From Cupriavidus necator A5-1 (GTDB lineage: Bacteria > Pseudomonadota > Gammaproteobacteria > Burkholderiales > Burkholderiaceae), in contig NZ_JQLI01000001.1 of the NCBI RefSeq assembly GCF_000744095.1, positions 4,030,001 through 4,094,000 of the forward strand: a stretch of DNA of 64,000 nt, read 5' to 3'. Made by a program: the position numbers and the translations under genes. The first letter of the stretch is position 1. The number at the start of each line of letters is the position of its first letter. Below, piece by piece: positions 16,373 to 26,313 of this stretch. The notes beneath the pieces were generated by a model. That model worked only from the letters and a program-made list of their open reading frames with translations. It did no database searches and was not told the DNA's origin.

Positions 16373-18088
16373 ATGACCGCGGCAGTGGCGCTGCCCGGGC
16401 GCTCGGCCGAGGTGATCGAGCGCCTGAAGGCCAACCCGAAGCTGCCCCTGATGCTGGGCGGCGCCGCGCTGGCCGCGGCCATCGCCGTGGGCGTGCTGTG
16501 GTCGCGCAGCCCGGACTACAAGGTGCTGTACAGCAACCTGTCCGAGCGCGACGGCGGCGCGGTGCTGCAGTCGCTGCAGCAGATGAACGTGCCGTACAAG
16601 TTCGCCGAAGGCGGCGGGGCGGTGATGGTGCCGGCCGAGAAAGTGCACGAGACGCGCCTGCGGCTGGCGTCGCAGGGCCTGCCCAAGAGCGGCACGGCTG
16701 GCATGGAGCTGATGGACAACCAGAAGTTCGGCATCAGCCAGTTTGCCGAACAGGTCAACTACCAGCGCGGGCTCGAAGGCGAGCTGGCGCGCTCGATCGA
16801 ATCCATCGCCGCGGTGCAGTCTGCCCGCGTGCACCTGGCCATCCCCAAGCCGACGCTGTTCGTGCGCGAGCGCCAGAAGCCGACCGCGTCGATCGTGCTG
16901 CAGCTGCACCCGGGCCGCGCCATCGATGAAGGCCAGGTCGCGGCGATCAGCCACCTGGTGTCGTCGAGCGTGCCGGAACTCACGCCCAAGTCGATCTCGA
17001 TCGTCGACCAGCACGGCAACCTGCTGTCGAATACCGGCAACGAGCGCATGCTCGACGCCACCCAGCTCAAGTACGTCAACGCGCTGGAACAGAACTACCT
17101 GAAGCGCATCGAAGCGATCCTGACGCCGATCGTCGGCAAGGACAATGTGCGCGCGCAGGTGACCGCCGACGTGGACTTCTCCATCGTCGAGCACACCGAC
17201 GAAAGCTACAAGCCCAACCAGGACCCGACCCGCACGGCGATCCGCAGCCAGCAGACCAGCGAGTCGACCCAGCAGGGCGCCACGCCGCCGGGTGGCGTGC
17301 CCGGCGCGCTGTCGAACCAGCCGCCCGCTGCCGCCGTCGCGCCGGTGACCACGCCGCAGACGCCACGTGCGGGCCAGGCGCCCGGACAGGCGGGCGCGCC
17401 GGCCGCCGGCCAGCTGGGCCAGCCAGGGCAAGGCCAGGCCGCGCAAGGTGCGACCGCGACCGCATCGAGCGGCCCGAGCAGCAACCGCCGCGACTCCACC
17501 GTCAACTACGAGCTGGACCGCAGCGTGCGCCACGTGCAGCAGGCACCGGGCGGCGTGCGCCGCCTGTCGGTGGCGGTAGTGGTGAACTACCGCCAGGCGG
17601 CCGACGCCAAGGGCAAGCTCGTGTCCCAGCCGCTGCCGCCGGCACTGCTGGCGCAGATTCAGGACCTGACGAAGGAAGCGATGGGGTTCTCGGGGGACCG
17701 CGGCGACTCCATCAACGTGGTCAACAGCCCGTTCACCGTGGACCGCGAGGTCACGCCGGAAGTGCCGCTGTGGAAGCAACCTGAAATGATCGACCTGGCC
17801 AAGACCGGCGCGGGCTACGTGCTGCTGGCACTGCTGGCGCTGTTCGCGTGGTTCAAGGTGGCGCGCCCGATCCTGCGCCGCTACACCGCGCCGCCGCTGC
17901 CGGCACCGGAAGCCAGGGACGAAACCGAGGCGGTGCTGCTGCCGCCGGAAGAGCCGGCCAATCCGGAAGTCCTGCGACTCGCCGCCAAGTACGAAAGCGA
18001 CCTCGCGCTGGTGCGCGACGCCGCGCAGCGCGACCCGCGCCTGGTCGCCAGCGTGATCAAGAACTGGATTTCCAATGACAACCGCTAA
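16373..18088 (+). CDS. fliF: Flagellar MS-ring protein FliF
   Basis: 571 residues. FliF forms the inner-membrane MS ring on which the flagellum is built. A first membrane helix (LMLGGAALAAAIAVGVLW, about residues 26-45) is followed by the YscJ/FliF domain with RVHLAIPKPTLF, a Pro/Ala/Gln-rich periplasmic linker (about 300-375), a second membrane helix (AGYVLLALLALFAWFKV) and a cytoplasmic tail ending VIKNWISN, the FliG-binding part. It overlaps fliG by 14 bp and heads the fliFGHIJK run. Confidence 0.97.
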   Translation: MTAAVALPGRSAEVIERLKANPKLPLMLGGAALAAAIAVGVLWSRSPDYKVLYSNLSERDGGAVLQSLQQMNVPYKFAEGGGAVMVPAEKVHETRLRLASQGLPKSGTAGMELMDNQKFGISQFAEQVNYQRGLEGELARSIESIAAVQSARVHLAIPKPTLFVRERQKPTASIVLQLHPGRAIDEGQVAAISHLVSSSVPELTPKSISIVDQHGNLLSNTGNERMLDATQLKYVNALEQNYLKRIEAILTPIVGKDNVRAQVTADVDFSIVEHTDESYKPNQDPTRTAIRSQQTSESTQQGATPPGGVPGALSNQPPAAAVAPVTTPQTPRAGQAPGQAGAPAAGQLGQPGQGQAAQGATATASSGPSSNRRDSTVNYELDRSVRHVQQAPGGVRRLSVAVVVNYRQAADAKGKLVSQPLPPALLAQIQDLTKEAMGFSGDRGDSINVVNSPFTVDREVTPEVPLWKQPEMIDLAKTGAGYVLLALLALFAWFKVARPILRRYTAPPLPAPEARDETEAVLLPPEEPANPEVLRLAAKYESDLALVRDAAQRDPRLVASVIKNWISNDNR

Positions 18089-19085
18089 AGCCATCTCCGA
18101 ATCGGGCCTGCAGAAGAGCGCCATCCTGATGATGGCGATCGGCGAGGACGCCGCGGCCGAGGTGTTCAAGCACCTGTCGCAACGCGAGGTGCAGGAGCTG
18201 GGCTCGGCCATGGCCACGCTCAGCTCGGTCACCCGCGAGGAAATGGCCGAGGTGCTGGGCGAGTTCCGCTCGGAGACCGAGCAGTACCTGGCGCTGAACG
18301 TCGATTCCAGCGCCTTTATCCGCAGCGTGCTGAACAAGGCGCTGGGCGAGGAACGTGCGCAGTCGGTGATCGAAGACATCCTGGAATCGCGCGATCCGGG
18401 CGGCGGCATCGATTCGCTGAACTGGATGGACTCGACCGCGATCGCCGAGCTGATCCGCGACGAACACCCGCAGATCATCGCCACCATCCTGATCCACCTG
18501 GACCGCCAGAAGTCGTCCGAGGTGCTGGCGCTGTTCACCGACCGCCTGCGCAACGACGTGATCCTGCGTATCGCCACCTTCGGCGGCGTGCAGCCAGGCG
18601 CGCTGCAGGAACTGACCGACGTGCTGACCAAGCTGCTGGCAGGCCAGAGCCTGAAGCGCAGCCGCATGGGCGGCGTGCGCACCGCGGCCGAGATCATCAA
18701 CCTGATGAGCACCGCGCACGAAGAAGCCGTGATCGACGGCGTGCGCCTGCACGACGGCGACCTGGCGCAGAAGATCATCGATGAGATGTTCCTGTTCGAG
18801 AACCTGCTGGAAGTCGACGACCGCGGCATCCAGCGCGTGCTCAAGGAAATCGCCACCGAGTCGCTGATCGTTGCGCTCAAGGGCGCGCCGCAGGAGCTGC
18901 GCGACAAGTTCATCCGCAATATGTCGACCCGTGCCGGCGAGATGCTGCGCGAGGACCTGGAAGCGCTGGGTCCGGTGCGCGTGTCGCAGGTCGAGGCCGA
19001 GCAGAAGGCCATCCTGCAGGTGGTAAGACGCCTGGCGGATGCGGGCGAAGTGCAGATCGGCGGAGGCGACGATGCCTATGTCTGA
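18075..19085 (+). CDS. fliG: Flagellar motor switch protein FliG
   Basis: 336 residues of normal length. FliG sits on the cytoplasmic face of the MS ring and transmits torque from MotA. Visible marks are SAILMMAIGEDAAAEVFKHL, the middle-domain EHPQIIATILIHL motif, and the charged C-terminal helix region FENLLEVDDRGIQRVLKEI used for motor contact. It begins within fliF and its end overlaps fliH by 14 bp. Confidence 0.97.
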   Translation: MTTAKAISESGLQKSAILMMAIGEDAAAEVFKHLSQREVQELGSAMATLSSVTREEMAEVLGEFRSETEQYLALNVDSSAFIRSVLNKALGEERAQSVIEDILESRDPGGGIDSLNWMDSTAIAELIRDEHPQIIATILIHLDRQKSSEVLALFTDRLRNDVILRIATFGGVQPGALQELTDVLTKLLAGQSLKRSRMGGVRTAAEIINLMSTAHEEAVIDGVRLHDGDLAQKIIDEMFLFENLLEVDDRGIQRVLKEIATESLIVALKGAPQELRDKFIRNMSTRAGEMLREDLEALGPVRVSQVEAEQKAILQVVRRLADAGEVQIGGGDDAYV

Positions 19086-19878
19086 GCGCGGCCTGGCCGC
19101 ACGCCGCGCGCTGCGCGGCGATGCCCTTGCCGGCGGGGCCGGCGGGGCCGGTGCCGCCGATCCCGGCGGCTTTGCGCCGTTCGAGCCCCCGCGCCACGCG
19201 CGTGGTGGCGCGGCCGGCTGGCAGCGCTGGCAGATGGGCTCGCTCGATCCGCGCGAGGCCGAGCCGCCCGAGCTGATGCCGCTGGTACCGGCCGAGCCCG
19301 CACCGCCGCCGATCGACTTCGAGGCCCTCGATGCGATGCGCGAAGGCGCGCGCAAGGAAGGCTATGCCCAGGGCTACACGCAGGGCCAGACGCAAGGGTA
19401 TGGCGACGGCCACCGCGAGGGCTATGCCCGCGGGCTGGAAGCCGCCCGCAACGAGGCGGCGCAGCTGCAGGCGCTGGCCGCGAACTTCCGCGGCGCGCTC
19501 AACGGCGTGGACGAGCAGGTCTCGCGCGCGCTGGTGTCGCTGGCGCTGGACGTGGCGCGCCAGCTGGTGCGCAGCGCCGTGGCGGAGAACCCTGACCTGC
19601 TGCTGCCGGCGGTGCGCGAGCTGCTGACCAGCGAGCCGGCGCTGTGCGGCTCGCCCAGCCTGCTGCTCAATCCCGACGACGTGGCGCTGGTGGACACCCA
19701 CCTGCGCGGCGAACTGCAAGCCGCCGGCTGGACCGTGCGCGCCGATCCGACGGTGGCGCGTGGCGGCTGCATCGCCAGCGCCGCCAGCGGCGAGCGCGAC
19801 GCCACGCTGCCGACGCGCTGGACGCGCGTGGTCAAGGCGCTGGGCCGCGACGACCCGTGGGAGCCGCCGCATGCCTGA
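19072..19878 (+). CDS. fliH: Flagellar assembly protein FliH
   Basis: 268 residues. FliH binds and restrains the FliI ATPase and links it to the C ring. It has a Pro/Ala-rich N-terminus, a Gly-repeat helix pattern (YAQGYTQGQTQGYGDGHREG, spacing typical of the family's GxxxG repeats) and a C-terminal FliH domain (LVSLALDVARQLVRSAV, VRADPTVARGGCIA). The ATG at 19072 is chosen because GGAGG lies 6 bp before it. It overlaps fliG by 14 bp and fliI by 8 bp. Confidence 0.93.
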   Translation: MPMSERGLAARRALRGDALAGGAGGAGAADPGGFAPFEPPRHARGGAAGWQRWQMGSLDPREAEPPELMPLVPAEPAPPPIDFEALDAMREGARKEGYAQGYTQGQTQGYGDGHREGYARGLEAARNEAAQLQALAANFRGALNGVDEQVSRALVSLALDVARQLVRSAVAENPDLLLPAVRELLTSEPALCGSPSLLLNPDDVALVDTHLRGELQAAGWTVRADPTVARGGCIASAASGERDATLPTRWTRVVKALGRDDPWEPPHA

Positions 19879-21349
19879 CGCCGCCGCGCACGACACCGCC
19901 GCGCCGGATAGCGCCGCCATCCCGCATACGCAACGCTGGATCGGCGCCCTGAACACGGCATCCGCCGGCATCGCCGGGCTCGACAGCAAGCGCAGCTGCG
20001 GCCGCCTGACCCGCGCCGCGGGCCTGGTGCTCGAAGCCGTGGGCCTGCGCATGCCAGTGGGCAGCGACTGCCTGATCGAACTGCCTGCAGGGCAATTCAC
20101 TACTGACAGCAACGCCCCGCGTACCGCGGAAGCGGAAGTGGTCGGCTTTGGCGCGGATCGTCTCTACCTGATGCCGCAATCCGATGTGGTCGGTTTGCTG
20201 CCGGGCGCGCGCGTCTATCCGCTGGAACCGTCGCCGCAACCGGCCGGCGCTGCCACGCCGCGCGAACCGGGCTCCAAGCGCCTGCCGGTCGGCAAGGGGC
20301 TGTTGGGCCGCGTGCTCGATGCGGCGGGCCGCCCGCTCGACGGCCTCGGCCCGATCACCGCGGCGATGGAAGTGCCGCTGGCCGGCGAACAGATCAACCC
20401 GCTGATGCGTGCCCCGATCGAGACCGTGCTCGATACCGGCGTGCGTGCCATCAACGGCATGCTGACGGTAGGGCGCGGCCAGCGCATGGGGCTGTTTGCG
20501 GGCTCCGGCGTGGGCAAGAGCGTGCTGCTGGGCATGATGGCGCGCTACACCAGCGCCGACGTGATCGTGGTCGGCCTGATCGGCGAGCGCGGCCGCGAAG
20601 TGAAGGAATTCATCGAGAACATCCTCGGCCCCGAGGGCCGCGCGCGTTCGGTGGTGGTGGCCGCGCCGGCGGATACCTCGCCGCTGCTGCGCATGCAGGG
20701 CGCTGCCTACGCCACGCGCCTGGCCGAGTATTTCCGCGACCAGGGCCAGCATGTGCTGCTGATCATGGATTCGCTCACGCGCTACGCCATGGCGCAGCGC
20801 GAGATCGCGCTGGCCATCGGCGAGCCGCCGGCGACCAAGGGCTATCCGCCCTCGGTCTTTGCCAAGCTGCCGACGCTGGTCGAGCGCACCGGCAACGGCC
20901 CCGAAGGCGGTGGCTCGATCACCGCGTTCTACACCGTGCTGACCGAAGGCGACGACCAGCAGGATCCGATCGCCGATTCCGCGCGTGCCATCCTGGATGG
21001 CCACATTGTGCTGTCGCGCAGCCTGGCCGAGGCCGGCCATTACCCGGCCATCGACGTGGAAGCGTCGATCAGCCGCGCCATGACCGCGCTGATCCCGAAC
21101 GAGCAGTTCGGCTGGGTGCGCCGCTTCAAGCAGCTGATGTCGCGCTACCAACGCAACCGCGACCTGATCAGCGTGGGTGCCTACGTGCCGGGCAACGACC
21201 CGGAGCTGGACCTGGCGATCCGCCTGCACCCGCGCATGGAAGCCTTCCTGCAGCAGGACATCCACGAACGCGCCGGCTACGGCGACGCCATTGCCCACCT
21301 GCACAGCCTCTTCGACAGGAGTGAACATGGTCAAGCATTCACCGCTTAA
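19871..21349 (+). CDS. fliI: Flagellum-specific ATP synthase FliI
   Basis: 492 residues, the hexameric export ATPase homologous to F1-beta. Walker A is GLFAGSGVGKS; the Walker B region is VLLIMDSLTRYAMAQREIAL; KGYPPSVFAKLPTLVERTG follows. The ATG at 19871 overlaps fliH by 8 bp; an in-frame extension upstream would run inside fliH and is not supported. The last 23 bp overlap fliJ. Confidence 0.96.
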   Translation: MPDAAAHDTAAPDSAAIPHTQRWIGALNTASAGIAGLDSKRSCGRLTRAAGLVLEAVGLRMPVGSDCLIELPAGQFTTDSNAPRTAEAEVVGFGADRLYLMPQSDVVGLLPGARVYPLEPSPQPAGAATPREPGSKRLPVGKGLLGRVLDAAGRPLDGLGPITAAMEVPLAGEQINPLMRAPIETVLDTGVRAINGMLTVGRGQRMGLFAGSGVGKSVLLGMMARYTSADVIVVGLIGERGREVKEFIENILGPEGRARSVVVAAPADTSPLLRMQGAAYATRLAEYFRDQGQHVLLIMDSLTRYAMAQREIALAIGEPPATKGYPPSVFAKLPTLVERTGNGPEGGGSITAFYTVLTEGDDQQDPIADSARAILDGHIVLSRSLAEAGHYPAIDVEASISRAMTALIPNEQFGWVRRFKQLMSRYQRNRDLISVGAYVPGNDPELDLAIRLHPRMEAFLQQDIHERAGYGDAIAHLHSLFDRSEHGQAFTA

Positions 21350-21779
21350 TACCCTGGCGGACCTCGCCCAGAACGACACCGACGTCGCGGCGCGGGAACT
21401 GGGCCGGCTGCAGGGCCTGCGCACGCAAGCCGAGCAACAGCTCAACCAGCTCACGCAATACCGGCAGGAATACCGCGCGCGCATGCAGGTGGTGGCCGCC
21501 GAAGGCATGACCTCCAGCCGCTGGCAGGATTTCTCGCGCTTTCTGGATTCGCTCGACCACGCCATCCGCCAGCAGACCGCGGCGCTGGCCAAGGCCGAGG
21601 CCGACCTGCTGGCCGGGCGCAACCACTGGCAGCACCAGAAGCGCCGCCTGAACTCCTTCGACACGCTGATCGCGCGCGCCGAAGCCAAGGAAGAACAGGT
21701 CGCCGCGCGCCGCGAGCAGCGCGCCACCGACGAATACGCCGCCCGCCTGGCCCGCACCGCAGCCAGCCGGCTCAGCTAA
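21327..21779 (+). CDS. fliJ: Flagellar export protein FliJ
   Basis: 150 residues of continuous coiled-coil character rich in Gln, Arg, Ala and Glu (AEQQLNQLTQYRQEYRARM, SFDTLIARAEAKEEQVAARR). FliJ is the stalk-like cytoplasmic part of the export gate working with FliI and FlhA. The ATG at 21327 follows an AGGAG sequence inside the fliI 3' end, supporting this start over longer in-frame readings. Confidence 0.93.
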   Translation: MVKHSPLNTLADLAQNDTDVAARELGRLQGLRTQAEQQLNQLTQYRQEYRARMQVVAAEGMTSSRWQDFSRFLDSLDHAIRQQTAALAKAEADLLAGRNHWQHQKRRLNSFDTLIARAEAKEEQVAARREQRATDEYAARLARTAASRLS

Positions 21780-21802
21780 GCCCGGACCGCTTTACAGACC
21801 AT

Positions 21803-23233
21803 ATGATCGATATCAGCCAGATTGTCAACAGCGCCGCCAATGCCGCCGATGCGAACAGACGCGCCGCGGCAGATACCGCCGCCGGCGGTTTCGGCGACGC
21901 GCTCACGCGCGCACGCGAGACCAGCAAGCCGCAAGCGCCGGCGCCGGCGCCGGCGGCAAAGGACAACGCTGCGGAGGACAAGGCCGCCGCCAGCGACAGC
22001 AAGCCGGCCGCCGCCCAGCCGGCGCCTGCCGACACCGGCAAGTCCCAGCAGGCGGCCTCGACCGCCAAACACCACACGCCCGGGCGCGAGGACAAGGACG
22101 AAGACGACACCACCGCCGCAGCGCCCACCGACGCAGCCGCTGCCGCCGCACTGGCTTTACTGCTGCCGGCCACGCCGGCTCCGTCGACCGCAGGCGCCGC
22201 GGCGGGCGCCGTCGGCGGTGTTGGCGACGCGGGCAGCAGCGCCGCGCTGCAGGCGGCACTGGCTGGCGCCGCGCAGCCGAGTGCCGCGGCAACCCCGGAC
22301 ACGCAATCCGACGCCTTGCAGCCTGCCGTCACGAAGCTGCCGGACACGCTGCAGGTGGTCACCGCCGAAGCCAGGCCCGCCCAGCCGTCCGTCGCCGACA
22401 CGCTGGCCACTATCGCCTCGCAGCGCACGGCGATGCAGGGCAGCGCACCGGCAGGCACCGACGGCAAGACGCCGGCCGCAGCGCCGCAGGCCGTGCCGGG
22501 CGCCGGCCTGGCCGCGCAGCAAGACACTGGCGGGCAGTCTGCCGGCCAGCGCCCGGACAGCGGTATCGGCCAGCACCGCGCCGATCCGCTCGCCGCCACG
22601 CAGGACACAAAGCCCGCCGCGGCACCGTTTGCCGCCGCGCAGGCCGCCACCCGCACCGGCGAGACCACGGCTACTACGGCCAGCGCCGACAACACGTCCG
22701 CGCTGGCGGCCACGCTGGCCGGCCAGCAGACCCCGTCGGCTTCCGCCGCCGCGGTCGCAGCCGCCAGCCGCCCCGTGGTCGCCCCGCCGCTGTACGACAG
22801 CCAGTGGCCCCAGGCCCTCGGCCAGCAGATGATCCGGTTGAGCACGCAAGGCCAGCAAAGCGCCGAGCTGCAACTGAACCCGCCCGACTTCGGGCCGCTG
22901 AAGGTGGTGCTCAACGTGGTCAACGACCAGGCGCAGGCGCAGTTCGTCTCGCCGCACCAGGCCGTGCGTGCCGCGGTGGAAGCGGCGCTGCCGCATCTGC
23001 GCACCGCGCTGTCTGAGAACGGGATCCAGCTTGGCCAGACCTCGGTGGGGTCCGACGGCTTTGCCAGCCAGGCGGGGAATGGGCAGCAACAGCAGTCGCC
23101 GGGGAATGGGCGGGGGCAAGCGGGCTTTGGTGCCGGGGTGTTGGCCGCCGCCGAGCCGGCGGCGGCTCCGGCTACCGCACCCGTGCGGCCGGCACGGACG
23201 CTTGGGCGTGGGGAGATTGATACGTTCGCCTGA
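21803..23233 (+). CDS. fliK: Flagellar hook-length control protein FliK
   Basis: 476 residues. FliK measures hook length and switches export from hook to filament proteins. About 330 N-terminal residues are Ala/Pro/Thr/Gln-rich and probably extended. The conserved C-terminal domain reads SAELQLNPPDFGPLKVVLNV, with HQAVRAAVEAALPHLRTAL after it, then a Gly/Gln-rich tail. It lies 23 bp after fliJ and is the last gene of the operon, followed by a strong hairpin terminator. Confidence 0.93.
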   Translation: MIDISQIVNSAANAADANRRAAADTAAGGFGDALTRARETSKPQAPAPAPAAKDNAAEDKAAASDSKPAAAQPAPADTGKSQQAASTAKHHTPGREDKDEDDTTAAAPTDAAAAAALALLLPATPAPSTAGAAAGAVGGVGDAGSSAALQAALAGAAQPSAAATPDTQSDALQPAVTKLPDTLQVVTAEARPAQPSVADTLATIASQRTAMQGSAPAGTDGKTPAAAPQAVPGAGLAAQQDTGGQSAGQRPDSGIGQHRADPLAATQDTKPAAAPFAAAQAATRTGETTATTASADNTSALAATLAGQQTPSASAAAVAAASRPVVAPPLYDSQWPQALGQQMIRLSTQGQQSAELQLNPPDFGPLKVVLNVVNDQAQAQFVSPHQAVRAAVEAALPHLRTALSENGIQLGQTSVGSDGFASQAGNGQQQQSPGNGRGQAGFGAGVLAAAEPAAAPATAPVRPARTLGRGEIDTFA

Positions 23234-23281
23234 GGACACCTCCCGGTACGGCGCATGGTTTTGCCGTACAGGAGATGCAAC

Positions 23282-23309
23282 AAGGCCGCCATGCAGGCGG
23301 CCTTTTCTT
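23282..23309 (+). terminator. Rho-independent terminator after fliK
   Basis: A perfect 9-bp stem (AAGGCCGCC / GGCGGCCTT) with a 5-base loop ATGCA, followed by a short T-rich tract. It lies 49 bp after the fliK stop and ends the fliFGHIJK run. On the minus strand it lies just downstream of the small membrane-protein gene ending at 23327, so it may serve both directions. Confidence 0.85.
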
Positions 23310-23326
23310 ATGGCGTTTCCGATCGA

Positions 23327-23461
23327 TCAGGGACGCAGCAGGTCAAACCCTCCCAGGGCGACCACGCCGCTCAGCGCAATCATGGCCGGCGAATCGCCAC
23401 CAAGGATCAGGACGGCGGCAGCAAGCCAGGTGACGAGGCAGTAGGCGAGGAGGCGTTTCAT
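23327..23461 (-). CDS. Possible small membrane protein (44 residues)
   Basis: A short open frame on the minus strand: it starts MKRLLAYCLVTWLAAAV, continues with an LILGG turn, and has a second hydrophobic stretch (MIALSGVVALGG) ending DLLRP. Two short hydrophobic segments with a positively charged start suggest an inner-membrane mini-protein. It is convergent with fliK and shares the terminator hairpin. No strong ribosome binding site is seen before its ATG and no family is recognised, so it is a moderate call based on amino-acid pattern only. Confidence 0.45.
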   Translation of the reverse strand: MKRLLAYCLVTWLAAAVLILGGDSPAMIALSGVVALGGFDLLRP

Positions 23462-23697
23462 GATGCAGGGGACCGGGCGGCTGGGCCGCAGCCGGCGAAA
23501 TTCGACAATTCAGGCACATAAGTATAAACCCTGATAACCCTGTTCGCAGCGCCGGGCTTCGTCTGCGCCGGACGGCCAACCAATCAGACCAGCGTCACAA
23601 ATGGCGACGATTTCGGCAGCAGGGAACGTGGCGGCGGTAAGCCTTTGTGTTCACCATAACCGCGCCCCAACCCTGTCCGAGCACTATGGAGCCCGCC

Positions 23698-23880
23698 ATG
23701 TTGCGTTTCCCCGCAGATATTTCCCCTGACGGACGCGGCTTTGCCGTTTCGTTCCCGGATATTCCTGAAGCCCTGACTTGCGGCTACACCCTGGAGTCGG
23801 CTTGCGAAATGGCTGCCGATGCACTTGCCACGGCGATGTCGTTCTCTGGGCAAGCGGCTGGAAATAACCGTCAGCTGACA
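23698..23880 (+). pseudogene. HicB-type antitoxin N-terminal remnant
   Basis: The frame from ATG 23698 begins MLRFPADISPDGRGFAVSFP, with DIPEALTCGYTLESACEMAA after it and then DALATAMSF. This is the HicB partial RNase-H-like domain: a strand pair, PDIPEALT, and an acidic helix ending DAL. After about 55 residues the match stops and the C-terminal DNA-binding part is absent. No HicA toxin is seen beside it. The frame stays open into alkB, so a fusion cannot be excluded, but the strong ribosome binding site before 23911 argues for separate translation. Confidence 0.6.
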
Positions 23881-23900
23881 TGCCTGCAGCTTGGGCAGGC

Positions 23901-23907
23901 AAGGAGG
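23901..23907 (+). promoter_or_regulatory. Ribosome binding site deciding the alkB start
   Basis: AAGGAGG, a perfect anti-16S match, three bases before ATG 23911. It supports translation beginning here rather than at the in-frame ATGs at 23698 or 23953. Confidence 0.6.
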
Positions 23908-23910
23908 ACA

Positions 23911-24615
23911 ATGCAAGGCATTGCCGCTGCCAGCGCCTCCGGCCCCTGCCTCATGACCTTCGACCTCTTCGACAACCTCGACGACGCCACCCCCGCCACA
24001 CCGCCCTCCGAGCCCCTCGCCGACGGCGCCGTCGTCCTGCGCGGCATTGCCCGTCCCGACGCCGAAGCACTGCTCGCGGACGTGCATGCCATCACCATCG
24101 CCGCCCCCTGGCGCCACATGATCACGCCCGGCGGCCTGAAAATGTCTGTAGCCATGACCAACTGCGGCCACGCGGGCTGGGTCACGGACGCCGGCGGCTA
24201 TCGCTATGACCCGATCGACCCGCTCAGCGGACAGCTGTGGCCGGCGATGCCGGCAAGCTTCCGCCATCTGGCCACCACCGCAGCCGCGCAGGCCGGCTTT
24301 GCCGGCTTCGAACCAGACGCCTGCCTGATCAACCGCTACGAGCCCGGCACCCGCCTGTCGCTGCACCAGGACCGCGACGAGCGCGATTTCAACGCGCCCA
24401 TCGTCTCGGTCTCGCTGGGGCTGCCTGCCATCTTCCTGTTCGGCGGCATGCGCCGCGCCGACCCTCCACAACGCGTGCGGCTGGCGCATGGTGACGTGGT
24501 GGTGTGGGGCGGGCCGTCGCGGCTGGCGTTTCACGGCGTGGCGCCGCTGGCCGATGGCGACCATCCGCTGCTGGGACGGCTGCGCATCAACCTGACGTTT
24601 CGCAAGGCGTTGTAG
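23911..24615 (+). CDS. alkB: AlkB-family 2-oxoglutarate/Fe(II) DNA dealkylase
   Basis: 234 residues. AlkB removes methyl groups such as 1-meA and 3-meC from damaged nucleic acid. The nucleotide-recognition segment NRYEPGTRLSLHQDRDE holds the HxD iron ligands. The distal His is in LAFHGV, and the 2-oxoglutarate Arg residues are in LRINLTFR near the C-terminus. The start is placed at ATG 23911 behind AAGGAGG; ATG 23953 (MTFDLFDN) also gives a normal AlkB N-terminus. The frame extends upstream through a HicB-like remnant. Confidence 0.9.
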   Translation: MQGIAAASASGPCLMTFDLFDNLDDATPATPPSEPLADGAVVLRGIARPDAEALLADVHAITIAAPWRHMITPGGLKMSVAMTNCGHAGWVTDAGGYRYDPIDPLSGQLWPAMPASFRHLATTAAAQAGFAGFEPDACLINRYEPGTRLSLHQDRDERDFNAPIVSVSLGLPAIFLFGGMRRADPPQRVRLAHGDVVVWGGPSRLAFHGVAPLADGDHPLLGRLRINLTFRKAL

Positions 24616-24701
24616 CGGTCGTCTCCATCGCTTTGCACTTTGCGCACGGTTTTCTACAGTCAAGGGACTGTCCAGACCGCCACCGCGCAAAGGCCCACAC
24701 C

Positions 24702-25190
24702 ATGCATCTCGACGGCTCCTGCCATTGCGGCGCCATCCACTTCTCGCTTGAATCCGATTCCCCCTACCCGTACATGCATTGCTATTGCTCGATCTGCCGC
24801 AAGACGGCCGGGGGTGGCGGCTATGCGATCAACCTCGGCGGCGACGCAGCCACGCTGCGCGTGCGCGGCCGCAAGCATCTGGGCGTCTACCAGGCGGTGA
24901 TGCGCGAGCCGGGCAAGCGCGCGCGGCGTTCGCCGGCGCAGCGGCATTTCTGCGTGAAGTGCGGCAGCGCGCTGTGGCTGTGGGACCCGCGCTGGCCGGA
25001 CCTCGTGTATCCGCACGCGTCGGCCATCGACACGCCGCTGCCGCGCCCGCCGGAGGTGATGGAGGCGGGGCTGGATTCCGCGGCGCCGTGGGTCGATGTG
25101 CCCAAGGGCAAGGGGCACGTGCATTGCGCGACCTGGCCCGATGAATCGCTGGTCGACTGGCACAAGCGGCACAAATTGCTGTCGCGCTGA
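24702..25190 (+). CDS. GFA family (glutathione-dependent formaldehyde-activating-like) zinc protein
   Basis: 162 residues with the zinc cysteines of the family: GSCHCGAI near the N-terminus, HCYCSICRKT and HFCVKCGSALW. Members include Gfa, but most have no proven activity, so only the fold is claimed. The ATG at 24702 gives the standard start MHLDGSCHCG; the in-frame sequence before it overlaps the end of alkB. Convergent with cysK, 24 bp apart. Confidence 0.88.
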   Translation: MHLDGSCHCGAIHFSLESDSPYPYMHCYCSICRKTAGGGGYAINLGGDAATLRVRGRKHLGVYQAVMREPGKRARRSPAQRHFCVKCGSALWLWDPRWPDLVYPHASAIDTPLPRPPEVMEAGLDSAAPWVDVPKGKGHVHCATWPDESLVDWHKRHKLLSR

Positions 25191-25214
25191 ATCGAGGGCC
25201 AGGCGCTCGCGCGC

Positions 25215-26132
<918 letters not shown>

Positions 26133-26313
26133 CGTCTTCTTCTCCGTGAGAGGTGCGGCGGCACGGCTGTGTCACTGCGTGGCTCGAATGATCGGACGAT
26201 TCTAGTGCAATACGCCGTGTGGCCTGCTCGCGTATGATTGAGCCCGCCCGCGCGTCCTCGCCCCGCGTTCGCTTCTCCCCTCTTCCCCTCGCATCACCGC
26301 CGTCCCCCCCCCA

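Noticed and set aside
16328..19012. 894-codon minus-strand frame opposite fliF and fliG
   Set aside because: It lies antisense to two certain genes, has high-GC shadow composition (Arg, His, Gly, Val runs) and no domain.
19832..21757. 641-codon minus-strand frame opposite fliI and fliJ
   Set aside because: Antisense shadow of well-supported flagellar genes; amino-acid pattern is random-looking.
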